A stretch of 64,000 bases of DNA. Origin: an uncultured Eudoraea sp. (lineage in GTDB: Bacteria; Bacteroidota; Bacteroidia; Flavobacteriales; Flavobacteriaceae). The stretch covers positions 1-64,000 of the forward strand of contig NZ_CAMYKG010000036.1 in the NCBI RefSeq assembly GCF_947258925.1. Reading direction: 5' to 3'. The notes under the pieces were generated by a model. The model was given only the letters and a program-made list of their open reading frames with translations. It ran no database searches and was not told the DNA's origin. Positions 17,673-26,642 of the stretch are shown one piece after another. A program made the translations under genes and the position numbers. Position 1 is the stretch's first letter. Each line of letters starts with the position of its first letter.

Positions 17673-18626
17673 TTATTTCAGTTTTTCATAAATTGATTGG
17701 ATTTCCTGTCCCGTCATAAAGCCTTCATATATAAGGAGGCTATACTTTAAAATAGTAGGATCAGTTGTAGATACCGGGACCGGTTTTCTGCCGGGATAAA
17801 CACAGTTCTGCATACTTTCCTTTTTCCGTAAAATCCAACTTTGTTTACTCCCTGGAGAACCCTGATGACTAATTATCACTATCCCTGAAGCATTTTTCAT
17901 TCCATTTGAAGAACTGGTAATATTCATCCAGTTACCGCCCTGGACCGCATTGATTTTTGGGCTAACAATTCCATTAAATGAGGAAAATTGAACACTTTTT
18001 GGAAGCTTCATTCTTACCGAAAACCCCCCATAACCTTTTTCATCATCTGAACCCCCTATAGACAGGTCTTCTTCGAGCGCTAATAGGGAGATTTCAAAAT
18101 TTATTATTCGATAATTATGTTCTTTTGCGTGAATACTAATGGTCGTATTCTCCAAAAGAAAAGGTTTTTTAGTACCTTCTTTCGTAAGCCATAGGGGCGA
18201 TTCCCATTGGGTTGAAATAAATAACTTCAAAGTTTGACCTTTTGACGAAACATCTGTTTTATTTATATTCCATATAAAATCCCGACATTCCCACGCATCC
18301 CCTAATGGTAAAGTCCCAACAATTATCTGATGCCATGCCCAAAAAACGCCTCTGTGATGCGGATGATCCCCGGGAAAATCTTCTGTGAGTTCAGTGCCAT
18401 TAAGATTATAGAGCGGATGAATATAGTTGTTACGGGGGAATCCTCCATCTGCAGTTTTAATTGCTTTTTGATAGAAAAGTACCTTGTTACCAGCCTCTTT
18501 TATTTCTATTCCTTGGTCAGACTCGGTGAAAGTGAGCTGGGAAATTCCAATTAATGGAAAACAAAGAATCAGCCAAAAATAAAAGCAGTGCTTGATCAAT
18601 TTATTTAGAAATGGTTTACTAGTCAT
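17673..18626 (-). CDS. Exported PmoA-family (DUF6807) protein
   Basis: The 317-residue protein is taken from ATG 18626. Upstream in-frame codons to 18674 lie inside the preceding gene and precede the signal peptide. The hydrophobic segment [17 protein letters not shown] targets it for export. The PmoA hallmark [17 protein letters not shown] is present, along with a galactose-mutarotase-like strand pattern. These proteins co-occur with carbohydrate-active genes in Bacteroidota, but their biochemical function is not established. The start overlaps the stop of the serine hydrolase gene by 8 bp, so the two are coupled. Confidence 0.82.
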   Translation of the reverse strand: MTSKPFLNKLIKHCFYFWLILCFPLIGISQLTFTESDQGIEIKEAGNKVLFYQKAIKTADGGFPRNNYIHPLYNLNGTELTEDFPGDHPHHRGVFWAWHQIIVGTLPLGDAWECRDFIWNINKTDVSSKGQTLKLFISTQWESPLWLTKEGTKKPFLLENTTISIHAKEHNYRIINFEISLLALEEDLSIGGSDDEKGYGGFSVRMKLPKSVQFSSFNGIVSPKINAVQGGNWMNITSSSNGMKNASGIVIISHQGSPGSKQSWILRKKESMQNCVYPGRKPVPVSTTDPTILKYSLLIYEGFMTGQEIQSIYEKLK

Positions 18627-19908
18627 CAATGGCACTGAATACCATCTGACGAAATTTCCAGGCTGTATTGTCATTTGATGTACCCTGAGTTTGTTTCATA
18701 AGGATCCCAATCACTTGCTCCTTCGGATCAGCGAAATACTGTGTATTAAAATATCCGCCCCAGTCAAAAGTCCCTTCACTACCCAGACCTCCCAAATGTT
18801 CTCCTTTTTCATTAACTACTCCGAATGCCAGACCATAATGTTTGGGTCCGTCTTTCCAGATGTCCCCAATCTGGTTTCCCATTATGCTTCTAACAGTAGT
18901 TCTGCTCAACAATCTTACACCGTTTAGCTCACCCATATTCAGATACATTTGTAAAAAGGTCGCATAATCTTTGGCAGTACTTGACAGGCCGGCACCCCCC
19001 GAAAAGAATCTTTTGGCTCCTTTAATCGGGTAATCGGTATCATAAAATGTAACGGGGTACTTTTCCCATTTCCCATCTACTTTGTGTTGAACAGTTACCA
19101 GTCTGTCGTGTTTTGAGTCTGGCAAATAGAACCAGGTATCCTCCATACCTAAAGGATCAAAAATCCGGGTTTTAAGGAACTTGTCAAAAGGTAAACCTGA
19201 GACAACTTCAATAAAATAACCAAGAACATCCAGGCCCTCACTATAGGTAAATTTCTCGCCTGGAGTATGGTGCAAGGGAAGTGCGGCAAGTTTCTTTACA
19301 CTTTCTTCAATGGAAATGTCTTCTGTAGTAAAAAGATCTGTAATACCCGCCTTATGATAGATTGCTTTGAATCTTGGATCACCGTCAATTACCCCATAAC
19401 CTATGCCTGAGGTATGTGTGATTAGATGTCTAATGGTAATTTCTTTCTCTGAAGGTATACTGGTGTATGTCGAATCTGATTCATTAAAAGATTCGAGAAT
19501 TTGGGCATCCTTAAATTCGGGAATGTATTTAGACACCGGATCGTCCAATTTGAATTTTCCTTCTTCCCATAACATCATTACAGCAGTTGAAGTTATGGCT
19601 TTTGTCTGCGAAGCAATCCTGAAAATGGCATCGTTGTATACTTTTTTGCCAGTTGAATTATCGGCTAAACCATATGCACTATGGAAAACAATTTTTCCAT
19701 CTCTGGCGATGAGTGCCACTACTCCTGGAATATCTCCGTCTTTTACTGCTTTCTTAAGCATTTCATTTATACGACTCAACCTTTTATCAGACATTCCAAC
19801 CGTTGCAGGGGATGCTGGCGTAAGATCACGTGATATTTTTACTGAAGGGGTCTGAGCAAAACCTATTGAGGCGATTGCCAACCATAATAAGAAGGTGATT
19901 TTTTTCAT
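18619..19908 (-). CDS. Exported class C beta-lactamase-related serine hydrolase
   Basis: The 429-residue protein has a signal peptide (MKKITFLLWLAIASIGFA). The penicillin-binding/beta-lactamase fold has the catalytic SQTK tetrad (Ser-x-x-Lys) and YSEGLDVLG at the second motif. RHLITHTSGIGYG, HTPGEKFTYS and FSGGAGLSSTAKDY are typical of the esterase/DD-peptidase branch. Substrate cannot be predicted; esterase or peptidase activity is likelier than antibiotic resistance. It starts 4 bp from the M28 peptidase stop and overlaps the PmoA-like gene. Confidence 0.88.
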   Translation of the reverse strand: MKKITFLLWLAIASIGFAQTPSVKISRDLTPASPATVGMSDKRLSRINEMLKKAVKDGDIPGVVALIARDGKIVFHSAYGLADNSTGKKVYNDAIFRIASQTKAITSTAVMMLWEEGKFKLDDPVSKYIPEFKDAQILESFNESDSTYTSIPSEKEITIRHLITHTSGIGYGVIDGDPRFKAIYHKAGITDLFTTEDISIEESVKKLAALPLHHTPGEKFTYSEGLDVLGYFIEVVSGLPFDKFLKTRIFDPLGMEDTWFYLPDSKHDRLVTVQHKVDGKWEKYPVTFYDTDYPIKGAKRFFSGGAGLSSTAKDYATFLQMYLNMGELNGVRLLSRTTVRSIMGNQIGDIWKDGPKHYGLAFGVVNEKGEHLGGLGSEGTFDWGGYFNTQYFADPKEQVIGILMKQTQGTSNDNTAWKFRQMVFSAIDD

Positions 19909-19911
19909 AAT

Positions 19912-21471
19912 TTACTTTTTATCTTGTCCGCCTGATCTGTCCGGAGGGCGGGGTGTTGGCCATTCTTGTTTTTTACCGGTCCTTGGATTGGTATGAAGGA
20001 CCGCTTTTTCCCTGGATGTTTTCTCAGGGTCTTCGCAGGCCATATATGTTAAGATAGCCGTTAGAATTGCGTTGTTGCGTACATCATCAAATACTATCTT
20101 GTCATAGGTATCTAAATTGGTATGCCAGGTATAGTTTGAATAACTCCAGCTTAAAGAGCTTAATGAAAAAGCCGGAGCGCCTTTAGCTACAAAAGAGGCA
20201 TAATCTGATCCACCACGGCCAGGAGATCCCGGAAAAGTGGTATCAATATGATCGCGAATTTCCCTTGGTACGGCTTCAAGCCAGCGTCCCAGATATTCGT
20301 AAGCATGAAGGAACCCCTGTCCGGATAATTTAACAACTCTGCCGGTGCCATTATCCTGATTAAAAAGTGCCTGCAACCCTGTTACTACTTCCGGACGATC
20401 TTCAACAAATGCACGGGATCCATTAAGACCTTGTTCCTCACTACCCCATAGTCCGATAATAATGGTTCGTTTGGGATTAGGATATATTTTCCTGAGGATG
20501 CGGGCAGTTTCCATCATGGTAATTGTGCCCGTGCCATTGTCGGTAGCCCCCGTGCCGCCATCCCAGGAATCAAAATGAGCCGAAAGGACAACATATTCGT
20601 CAGGGAATTCTGTGCCGGGGATCGTGGCTATAGTATTAAATGTGGGGACTCTTCCCAACTCCTTTGATATAGAAACTACTTTCAATCGGGGTTTACTTCC
20701 TTTTTCGGCAAGCCGGTATATCATCCCATAATCTTCCAGGGAAAGATCAATAACAGGGATAGTTTTGGTATTTGCACTAAAAATTTTATTTGCTCCAAAT
20801 GCGTTCGACCACCTGGATTGGATTATTCCCACCGCACCTGCTTCCTCCAGAGCGCTGTTTAATGTTCTACTGTTGTAAGCTGTATTTCTAATTCGTTGTT
20901 GCCAGGCCTTGATTTGGGCTTCACGATCAGTTTTCATTTTTTCAAAAGATCCCTCGGCAGCAAATTCTTCCCAGTTATAATCAGGTCGCCCTGTGGGTTG
21001 ATTCATGGAAACGGCCACAAATTTTCCTTTTGTATTGGGTAACCATTGAGCAAAGGCAATTGAATCTTCCACTGCAGGAATTGTTATTACTTCTGCAGTA
21101 ATTCCGGATTCAGTAGTACTGGGGCTCCAGGCCAATTGCGTGCCTCTGAGAGAAACAACTCTGGGGGAGACCATATCTATATGGGTGATACCACGTTCCC
21201 AACCTCTCCAGGTACCCCATTCTTCATTGCGGGCATCAATTCCCCATTTCTTAAAAGTCGTAACGGCCCAGTCATGTGCTTTAGTCATTTGGGGTGTTCC
21301 AACTAAGCGGGGACCTATAACATCCATTAATTCGTGTGCAATTTGCTCTAGCTGGGAATTTTCAAAGGCCTCTGTTTGAATATTCTCTACAATTGTTTCT
21401 GTAGACTGACCAACCAGAGGTGCAAGATTAAGAAAGAGCAGAATAAGGAGTAGGGGAAGTTGTCTAATCAT
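19912..21471 (-). CDS. Exported M28-family zinc peptidase
   Basis: The start at 21471 gives 519 residues beginning with a signal peptide (MIRQLPLLLILLFLNLAPLVG). The frame extends to 21564 but the added 31 residues are polar and would bury the signal. The catalytic domain shows LSAHFDSWDGGTGATDNGTG, WGSEEQGLNGS, FNQDNGTGR and WHTNLDTYD, supplying the two-zinc site. An inserted PA-like region probably precedes it (residues 130-270). The C-terminus is proline- and arginine-rich. It likely acts as a periplasmic or cell-surface aminopeptidase or carboxypeptidase. It heads the four-gene block that runs to 14495. Confidence 0.88.
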   Translation of the reverse strand: MIRQLPLLLILLFLNLAPLVGQSTETIVENIQTEAFENSQLEQIAHELMDVIGPRLVGTPQMTKAHDWAVTTFKKWGIDARNEEWGTWRGWERGITHIDMVSPRVVSLRGTQLAWSPSTTESGITAEVITIPAVEDSIAFAQWLPNTKGKFVAVSMNQPTGRPDYNWEEFAAEGSFEKMKTDREAQIKAWQQRIRNTAYNSRTLNSALEEAGAVGIIQSRWSNAFGANKIFSANTKTIPVIDLSLEDYGMIYRLAEKGSKPRLKVVSISKELGRVPTFNTIATIPGTEFPDEYVVLSAHFDSWDGGTGATDNGTGTITMMETARILRKIYPNPKRTIIIGLWGSEEQGLNGSRAFVEDRPEVVTGLQALFNQDNGTGRVVKLSGQGFLHAYEYLGRWLEAVPREIRDHIDTTFPGSPGRGGSDYASFVAKGAPAFSLSSLSWSYSNYTWHTNLDTYDKIVFDDVRNNAILTAILTYMACEDPEKTSREKAVLHTNPRTGKKQEWPTPRPPDRSGGQDKK

Positions 21472-21766
21472 GGGATAATGTCTCTTAATGTACAGTAGCC
21501 TAAGATAGGAATAATTACTATTATTAGAATAGCTATTATCCGAAATCAAAATTGGTTTCCTCATGTATATATTAATCCAACCCTAAGAAATAGGGAATCA
21601 ATGTGTTAAAGGTCAAACTGTACAATAGCAAGACATTTTATGAACCTGAATAGTTGGTCGATTAATCAATAAAGCCATACCACGACTTTATTTAACCATT
21701 TATGGGTTTTTTTTGGTATTGGACTCCATTCTTCACAAATTGCTGGAAACCACAATAATAAACTTT

Positions 21767-22363
21767 ATGAAAAAACTGGGATTACTATTTATAATTGGAT
21801 CGATATTTTTCTTCGTTTCCTGTGAAAGCGAACAGTATGAGGAAAATGAATTGGATGCGATCAACGCGAAAACTTCTAAAGATGATTCTAAGGAAGAATC
21901 TGATGAGGACGGGTGCGAAACGGGTTTTGCAATCTGTGCAGCTGATTTAACTACTTGTTTTATCGACGATGGTTTTAACCGATGGGGGTGGACTATCGGC
22001 CCGATGGCAACCAGCATACATAATTTCGGGATTTTCGCCGGAGCCGGACAGTGCGATGTATCAAAAGGCGTGTTGGCCGGAACTATTGATTTTGAGTACA
22101 ATAGCCATACAGGAATTGCCAATGTAAACTTCATTGCTAAGGAAGGTTTTGTGTTCAAGGAAACACACTTATATATCGGAAACGACCCTTATCCAACGAA
22201 GATACGTGGAAATGGCGTAGAGGTTCCTACCGTGGCACCCGGTCAATATCCCTACAAGCATGGTAATTTGGACAACGTAACCATGGATTCATATACTGTA
22301 GATGGATTAACAGGCCATGTATATTTAATCGCTCACTCTGTAGTTTGTGCAGATGTCGACTGA
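21767..22363 (+). CDS. Lipoprotein with a strand-rich glycine/aromatic domain
   Basis: The 198-residue protein starts at ATG 21767. The signal peptide ends in a lipobox (FFFVSCESE). A very acidic linker (KDDSKEESDEDG) comes next, then a domain with several cysteines and motifs GWTIGPM, IFAGAGQCDVSKG and YKHGNLDNVT. The acidic stretch just after the lipidated Cys may act as a surface-export signal as described for Bacteroidota lipoproteins. The domain recalls repeats seen in large secreted Bacteroidota proteins, here as a single unit. Function unknown. A strong terminator follows. Confidence 0.75.
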   Translation: MKKLGLLFIIGSIFFFVSCESEQYEENELDAINAKTSKDDSKEESDEDGCETGFAICAADLTTCFIDDGFNRWGWTIGPMATSIHNFGIFAGAGQCDVSKGVLAGTIDFEYNSHTGIANVNFIAKEGFVFKETHLYIGNDPYPTKIRGNGVEVPTVAPGQYPYKHGNLDNVTMDSYTVDGLTGHVYLIAHSVVCADVD

Positions 22364-22391
22364 CCAAGGCTTATTTAATTAACAATTTGAC

Positions 22392-22415
22392 CCCGCCTTA
22401 GGCGGGTTTTTTTTT
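22392..22415 (+). terminator. Rho-independent terminator
   Basis: CCCGCC and GGCGGG make a 6-bp GC stem with a TTA loop, followed by nine T. It lies 28 bp after the lipoprotein stop and insulates ssb from it. Confidence 0.92.
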
Positions 22416-22440
22416 CTATTAACAGGAATTAAAGAATAGA

Positions 22441-22470
22441 TTACAAACGACTACAAACGGTTACAAACGA
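22441..22470. repeat. Three 10-bp direct repeats upstream of ssb
   Basis: TTACAAACGA, CTACAAACGG and TTACAAACGA follow each other without spacers, so the common core TACAAACG recurs every 10 bp, one helical turn. The array is 41 bp upstream of the ssb promoter -7 element. It looks like a binding array for a regulator on one DNA face. Confidence 0.65.
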
Positions 22471-22511
22471 AAATAAATACTTCCCAACCGAGTAACGCTA
22501 AACGGCTGTTC

Positions 22512-22519
22512 TATGTTTG
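22512..22519 (+). promoter_or_regulatory. ssb promoter -7 element (TATGTTTG)
   Basis: TATGTTTG fits the TAnnTTTG consensus and would give a leader of roughly 50 nt before the ATG at 22578. No good -33 TTTG is seen at 19 bp spacing. This fits a promoter that depends on an activator at the upstream repeats. Confidence 0.5.
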
Positions 22520-22577
22520 CAATGTCGGAGTGTAAGACCCGATAGTATTAACTGTTTAATCCTTAAAATTAGTAATT

Positions 22578-22910
22578 ATGAACGCACTTAGAAACAAAGT
22601 ACAGTTGATTGGAAACCTGGGGCAAGATCCCGAAATTGTTAACCTTGATAATGGCGGTAAACTGGCCAAATTTTCAGTAGCTACCAACGAGATTTACAGA
22701 AACAGTAAAGGAGAAAAGGTAACAGATACCCAGTGGCACAATGTAGTGGCATGGGGTAAAACGGCGGAGATCGTTGAGAACTATCTGGCCAAGGGTAATG
22801 AAGTGGCCCTGGAAGGAAAACTTATTCATCGTTCCTATGAAAACAAAGAAGGTGAAAAAAGGTACATCACAGAGGTTAAATGTAATGAATTGGTGATGTT
22901 GGGAAAATAA
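22578..22910 (+). CDS. ssb: Short single-stranded DNA-binding protein, no acidic tail
   Basis: The 110-residue protein is a bare OB fold: NKVQLIGNLGQDPEI, KLAKFSVATNEIY, TDTQWHNVVAWGK, VENYLAKGNEVALEGKL, YITEVKCNELVMLGK. It binds single-stranded DNA, probably as a tetramer. The flexible linker and the acidic DDDIPF-type tip used by SSB to recruit replication and repair partners are absent; the protein ends with the last strand. It is therefore more likely a secondary paralogue than the essential SSB. Confidence 0.9.
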   Translation: MNALRNKVQLIGNLGQDPEIVNLDNGGKLAKFSVATNEIYRNSKGEKVTDTQWHNVVAWGKTAEIVENYLAKGNEVALEGKLIHRSYENKEGEKRYITEVKCNELVMLGK

Positions 22911-22958
22911 ATACTATCCCCTGAATTTTAAAAGGTGGAACCTTAATTAACACTGTAG

Positions 22959-22984
22959 AAGAGGATCTTAAAGATCCTCTTTTC
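22959..22984. terminator. Bidirectional terminator between ssb and ferritin
   Basis: AAGAGGATC and GATCCTCTT form a perfect 9-bp stem around TTAAA. On the plus strand it ends in TTTT. It can serve both convergent genes; its end touches the ferritin stop codon at 22984. Confidence 0.75.
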
Positions 22985-23502
22985 TATTGTTGAGTATCTG
23001 CCGCTGCGCTTTCAACAGTGATTTGTTGTACATCCCTGTCAAAAAGGTAAAGCCCGCCTTTATCATTTCCAATAAGGTTGATTTTATCTAAAATAGTACG
23101 GGCAAGTGCTTCTTCTTCTATTTGTTCGGCAACATACCATTGAAGAAAATTATGGGTTGCATAATCTTTTTCCTCCAGGGCAACATGTACCAACTCGTTG
23201 ATGCTTTTGGAGACATAAACTTCATGATCAAATAAATCCTCAAACATCCTTTGAAATGAATCGAAAACGGCTTTGGGCTCAGTTAAAGCAGATATTGTGG
23301 CCTGCCCTCCGCGTTCATTTACATATTTGATGAGTTTTAACATATGCATTCTTTCTTCATCGGAATGTTTATACATAAACAGAGAAATTCCTTCAAGCCC
23401 TTTTACCTCTGCCCATGAAGCCATGGATAAATATACTTGTGAAGACTCTGCTTCGATCCTGATTTGGCCGTTGAGGGCTTTTTCCATATTTTTTGAAAGC
23501 AT
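22984..23502 (-). CDS. Ferritin
   Basis: The 172-residue non-haem ferritin oxidises and stores iron in a 24-subunit shell. The four-helix bundle carries ferroxidase-centre residues: Glu in RIEAESSQVYL, the EERMHM segment and VAEQIEEEALA. Length and order match bacterial FtnA. An internal Met (MEKALNG) five residues in is an alternative start. It is monocistronic, with a good -7 element upstream and a shared terminator downstream. Confidence 0.94.
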   Translation of the reverse strand: MLSKNMEKALNGQIRIEAESSQVYLSMASWAEVKGLEGISLFMYKHSDEERMHMLKLIKYVNERGGQATISALTEPKAVFDSFQRMFEDLFDHEVYVSKSINELVHVALEEKDYATHNFLQWYVAEQIEEEALARTILDKINLIGNDKGGLYLFDRDVQQITVESAAADTQQ

Positions 23503-23518
23503 GATAATTGGTTTTTAT

Positions 23519-23526
23519 CAAAGTTA
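23519..23526 (-). promoter_or_regulatory. Ferritin promoter -7 element (TAACTTTG)
   Basis: Read on the minus strand the bases are TAACTTTG, matching TAnnTTTG. It sits 17 bp upstream of the ferritin ATG, implying a very short leader. Confidence 0.5.
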
Positions 23527-23598
23527 CAAAATCTTGTATTGAAGGGCTTGTATAACGACAATATTTTAATAGTTGCTCTTATTGATCAAAAAAAATAA

Positions 23599-24594
23599 TT
23601 ATCTCGCCAGAACTATCAAGCTTAGTCCAATTATGTAAACCAGAAGCATAATGTTAAGAAGTCGGGGAACTTCTTTTGGGGCTCCTTTAAACTCTTTCCA
23701 GACAAAAATACCCCATAAAGCTGCCACTACCGTAGCCCCCTGACCTAAACCATAAGAGATGGCTGGACCTGCCTTGTCTGATGCCAAAATGCTAAAGGAC
23801 ATTCCCAGGCACCAAATTGCCCCTCCTAGAAATCCCATAAAATGATTTTTGGGACTACCTGCGAAATAGTCTTTAAAACTTACTGGTTTTCCTTCAAATG
23901 GCTTTTTCATTAGTAACGTATTAAAAATAAAATTGCTTGCCAGTATGCCAAGTGCAAAAACAAATACCGCAGAGTACGGACTTAGTTTTCCTTCGATGGG
24001 ATTCGTAAAATCCGGAAACATTGAATTGGCCACATATTTATAAAAGAATCCCATTAATAAACCTGCGATCACTGCAAGGACCAGCCCTTTTGTAGGAACC
24101 TTATCCTGACTAACAGAAAGTTTTTTGTACGCACTGGCATTTAGTAACATAGCTATTACAATCAGCGCTACTCCTCCAAAAAGCATGGTTGCATTCCCAA
24201 CGGGAATATCCAGATAATTTACAACTACCCCTATGACAAGGGCAAGGCCAATTCCAACAGGAAAAGCTACAGACATGCCAGCAATTGTGATTGCTGCTAC
24301 CAGCAGAATATTGGCTGCATTAAACAAGATCCCTCCTAAAAAGGCAGAGCCTAAATTTTCCATACTAGCCTGTGATAAGTCTTCCAAAAAAGGACGACCT
24401 GCATCTCCACTGCTACCCGCGGTCAGTGCCAGGAACAAAGAGAAAACTACAATGCCAAACACATAATCCCAGTAAAATAGCTCAAATCGCCAGTCGGGAG
24501 AAGCCAGTTTTTGTGTATTTGCCCATGAACCCCAGGCTAACATGGTAATTATACAGAAGAAAACGGCCATGGGATACGATTCTATTATAAACAT
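23599..24594 (-). CDS. GRP/RhaT-like sugar (probably ribose) transporter
   Basis: The 331-residue integral membrane protein has ten predicted helices and belongs to the glucose/ribose porter branch of the drug/metabolite superfamily. Examples are MAVFFCIITMLAWGSWAN, FPVGIGLALVIGVVVNYL and ISYGLGQGATVVAALWGIFVWKEF. It lies 11 bp after ribokinase, which itself abuts a nucleoside hydrolase. Import of ribose released from nucleosides is therefore the most coherent role. Nucleoside import is an alternative. Confidence 0.8.
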   Translation of the reverse strand: MFIIESYPMAVFFCIITMLAWGSWANTQKLASPDWRFELFYWDYVFGIVVFSLFLALTAGSSGDAGRPFLEDLSQASMENLGSAFLGGILFNAANILLVAAITIAGMSVAFPVGIGLALVIGVVVNYLDIPVGNATMLFGGVALIVIAMLLNASAYKKLSVSQDKVPTKGLVLAVIAGLLMGFFYKYVANSMFPDFTNPIEGKLSPYSAVFVFALGILASNFIFNTLLMKKPFEGKPVSFKDYFAGSPKNHFMGFLGGAIWCLGMSFSILASDKAGPAISYGLGQGATVVAALWGIFVWKEFKGAPKEVPRLLNIMLLVYIIGLSLIVLAR

Positions 24595-24605
24595 ATGATG
24601 AAAAT

Positions 24606-25505
24606 TTAGGTGATTTCATTTAGATAGGGGGCAGAGGTTTGAGCACCCATTTTGGCGACAGATAAGGCTGCCGCTTTATTTGCGAATTCAATATTTTCTT
24701 TCCATGTCATTTTTTTTGCAAGACAAACTGCCACTGCTCCATTAAAGACATCACCTGCCGCAGTAGTGTCTATTGCTTTAACTTTCTCAGCATTGACCAT
24801 AAAATTTAATTTATCATTCATAAAAAAAGCACCTTTACTTCCCATGGTAATAATTACATTTTTCACCCCTTTTTGAAAAAATACTTCGCAAGCTCTTCCT
24901 GCTGTTGATTCATCTATAACTTCAATTCCGGTCAGAATTTTGGTCTCCGTTTCGTTTGGTGTTATCAGATATAATTCTTTGAGGATTTCATCTGACAATT
25001 CCTGAGCCGGTGCCGGGTTTATGATCAACCTCTGACCATTTTGGCGACAAAATTCGGCTAAGTGGGAAACAATTGGGATGGGTGTTTCCAGTTGCGTTAA
25101 TATGATATCAGCATCTTGTAGTTGTTTAGTTACCCCTTCTAAATGATTTTCTGACAATAGATTGTTTGCACCCGAAGCTACTACAATTTCGTTTTCACCA
25201 TTCGCATTTACGGTTATTAATGCCACACCTGAAGGAGCCCCATTTACAATCATCGCTCCTCCAATGTTTATTCCTTCTTTGGAATACCCTTCAAGGGCAT
25301 TTTGTCCAAAGATATCATCTCCAACACAACAAATGAAGCTAACCTTCCCACCTAAACGCGCAGCGGCAACTGCCTGATTTGCACCTTTACCACCTGGGAA
25401 CATGAAAAAATCCCCACCTAATATAGTCTCACCCGGTTCTGGAAACCTCGGTGTTTTTACCACCATATCTGTATTTGAACTTCCTACAACAATTATTTCT
25501 GACAT
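24606..25505 (-). CDS. rbsK: Ribokinase
   Basis: The 299-residue PfkB-family kinase phosphorylates D-ribose at O5. Signatures are the N-terminal substrate motif GGKGANQAVAAARLGG (residues about 38-53), the ATP-site NPAPAQELSD, and the C-terminal DTTAAGDVFNGA with the catalytic Asp. It sits between the nucleoside hydrolase (2-bp gap) and the GRP transporter (11-bp gap). That makes it the middle step of a nucleoside-ribose salvage operon. No rbsABC or LacI regulator is present. Confidence 0.93.
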   Translation of the reverse strand: MSEIIVVGSSNTDMVVKTPRFPEPGETILGGDFFMFPGGKGANQAVAAARLGGKVSFICCVGDDIFGQNALEGYSKEGINIGGAMIVNGAPSGVALITVNANGENEIVVASGANNLLSENHLEGVTKQLQDADIILTQLETPIPIVSHLAEFCRQNGQRLIINPAPAQELSDEILKELYLITPNETETKILTGIEVIDESTAGRACEVFFQKGVKNVIITMGSKGAFFMNDKLNFMVNAEKVKAIDTTAAGDVFNGAVAVCLAKKMTWKENIEFANKAAALSVAKMGAQTSAPYLNEIT

Positions 25506-25507
25506 CG

Positions 25508-26563
25508 CTATTGTTTTGAGGGGGTAACAGGGACAGGATTTTCAAGACTATTGTAAAAATCCTTCAGTAATTCTTCTTTATCAAAATTTTCCCAAACCCC
25601 AATTTTACGATGGTTTTGCGGACGTTCAATCCATTCATTATCAATTAAAATGGGGGCGGGAATCATTTTGCGTTCTCCCCAATTTTTATTTTTCAAAATA
25701 GCTACGGCAACCATATCAAAAAGAGGCCTGGATGGAGGATCGCCATGGTAATCAATATATTCAAAAAGACTTACGGAATAATCTCCAAACGTTGAAAATT
25801 CACCCCCATGTCTCCCCGTAACAGGTTCCTTAGCGGTGGGTCCAAGACCAGGCATTTTCTGATTAATTTCTTCTTTGGTAACCTTAACAGCATCAGTTCC
25901 GGATGGTTCACCATAACGTACGGTTACCATTTCAAAGGGGATGTTACTGTTTAGTACATAATTCATTGATATAGTGTCATTGTCTTGATTATATTCACCT
26001 GGCTCGGGATAGTTAGAGCCCAACCATACTATTTTTGTTCGCTCAGCAAAAGAAGGATCTTTTTTTAAAGCCAAAGCTATGTTTGTTAATTTGCCTACTG
26101 CAATAATTACGACCGAGTCTTTTTTTGTTGACTCAAGGATGTAATCTACACCTTTCTGGCCGTCATAGGCTTCGGGGTCCCAAGTATCTATAATATCGCT
26201 AAAATTACCATTAGCCCCTTTTAGCAAAGGAATATCATTATCTAAATTGCACAATTTCATTACCCGTAATGCTTCATCATAATGACCTTGTATATCGCCG
26301 CCATTGTAAGTGGCATTTACTGTAACCGCTTCTACTTCAAAGGTATCCCCGTTAAAAAGTAAATAGGCAAGGGCATGCTGATCGTCCAACTCATTATTAG
26401 CATCTGTATCAAAAATCACTTTTAGTTTTGAAGATGTTTTATCCTTTTTATTTACCACTTTTTTATTCTCTTTTTTTTCAGCACAGCTACTAATGAACAG
26501 CAGAAGGCCCCCCAAAATTAATATTGATAAAATACGTAAAATCGGCCTTTGAATTATATCCAT
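25508..26563 (-). CDS. Lipoprotein nucleoside hydrolase
   Basis: The 351-residue inosine-uridine-preferring nucleoside hydrolase cleaves the N-glycosidic bond to free base and ribose. The calcium-binding signature FDTDANNELDDQHAL is at about residues 50-64. It is preceded by a signal peptide with lipobox (LLLFISSCAEK). The enzyme therefore works outside the cytoplasm, unlike the usual cytoplasmic homologues. It heads an operon with ribokinase and a GRP transporter, which can import and phosphorylate the released ribose. Confidence 0.88.
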   Translation of the reverse strand: MDIIQRPILRILSILILGGLLLFISSCAEKKENKKVVNKKDKTSSKLKVIFDTDANNELDDQHALAYLLFNGDTFEVEAVTVNATYNGGDIQGHYDEALRVMKLCNLDNDIPLLKGANGNFSDIIDTWDPEAYDGQKGVDYILESTKKDSVVIIAVGKLTNIALALKKDPSFAERTKIVWLGSNYPEPGEYNQDNDTISMNYVLNSNIPFEMVTVRYGEPSGTDAVKVTKEEINQKMPGLGPTAKEPVTGRHGGEFSTFGDYSVSLFEYIDYHGDPPSRPLFDMVAVAILKNKNWGERKMIPAPILIDNEWIERPQNHRKIGVWENFDKEELLKDFYNSLENPVPVTPSKQ

Positions 26564-26642
26564 GGATAATGTGTTTTTATTTAAAAAAATACGAAATAAA
26601 TTGAATGGTTAATGATAGAAAAATATCATCTTTTTCAGGAAT

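Noticed and set aside
21660-21715. Hairpins with a T8 run before the lipoprotein gene
   Set aside because: The stems are short and AT-rich and no plus-strand gene precedes them; not convincing as a terminator or riboswitch.
21472-21766. 295-bp gap between the divergent M28 and lipoprotein genes
   Set aside because: No gene, RNA structure or repeat could be supported; it probably holds two promoters, but no clear TAnnTTTG was found.
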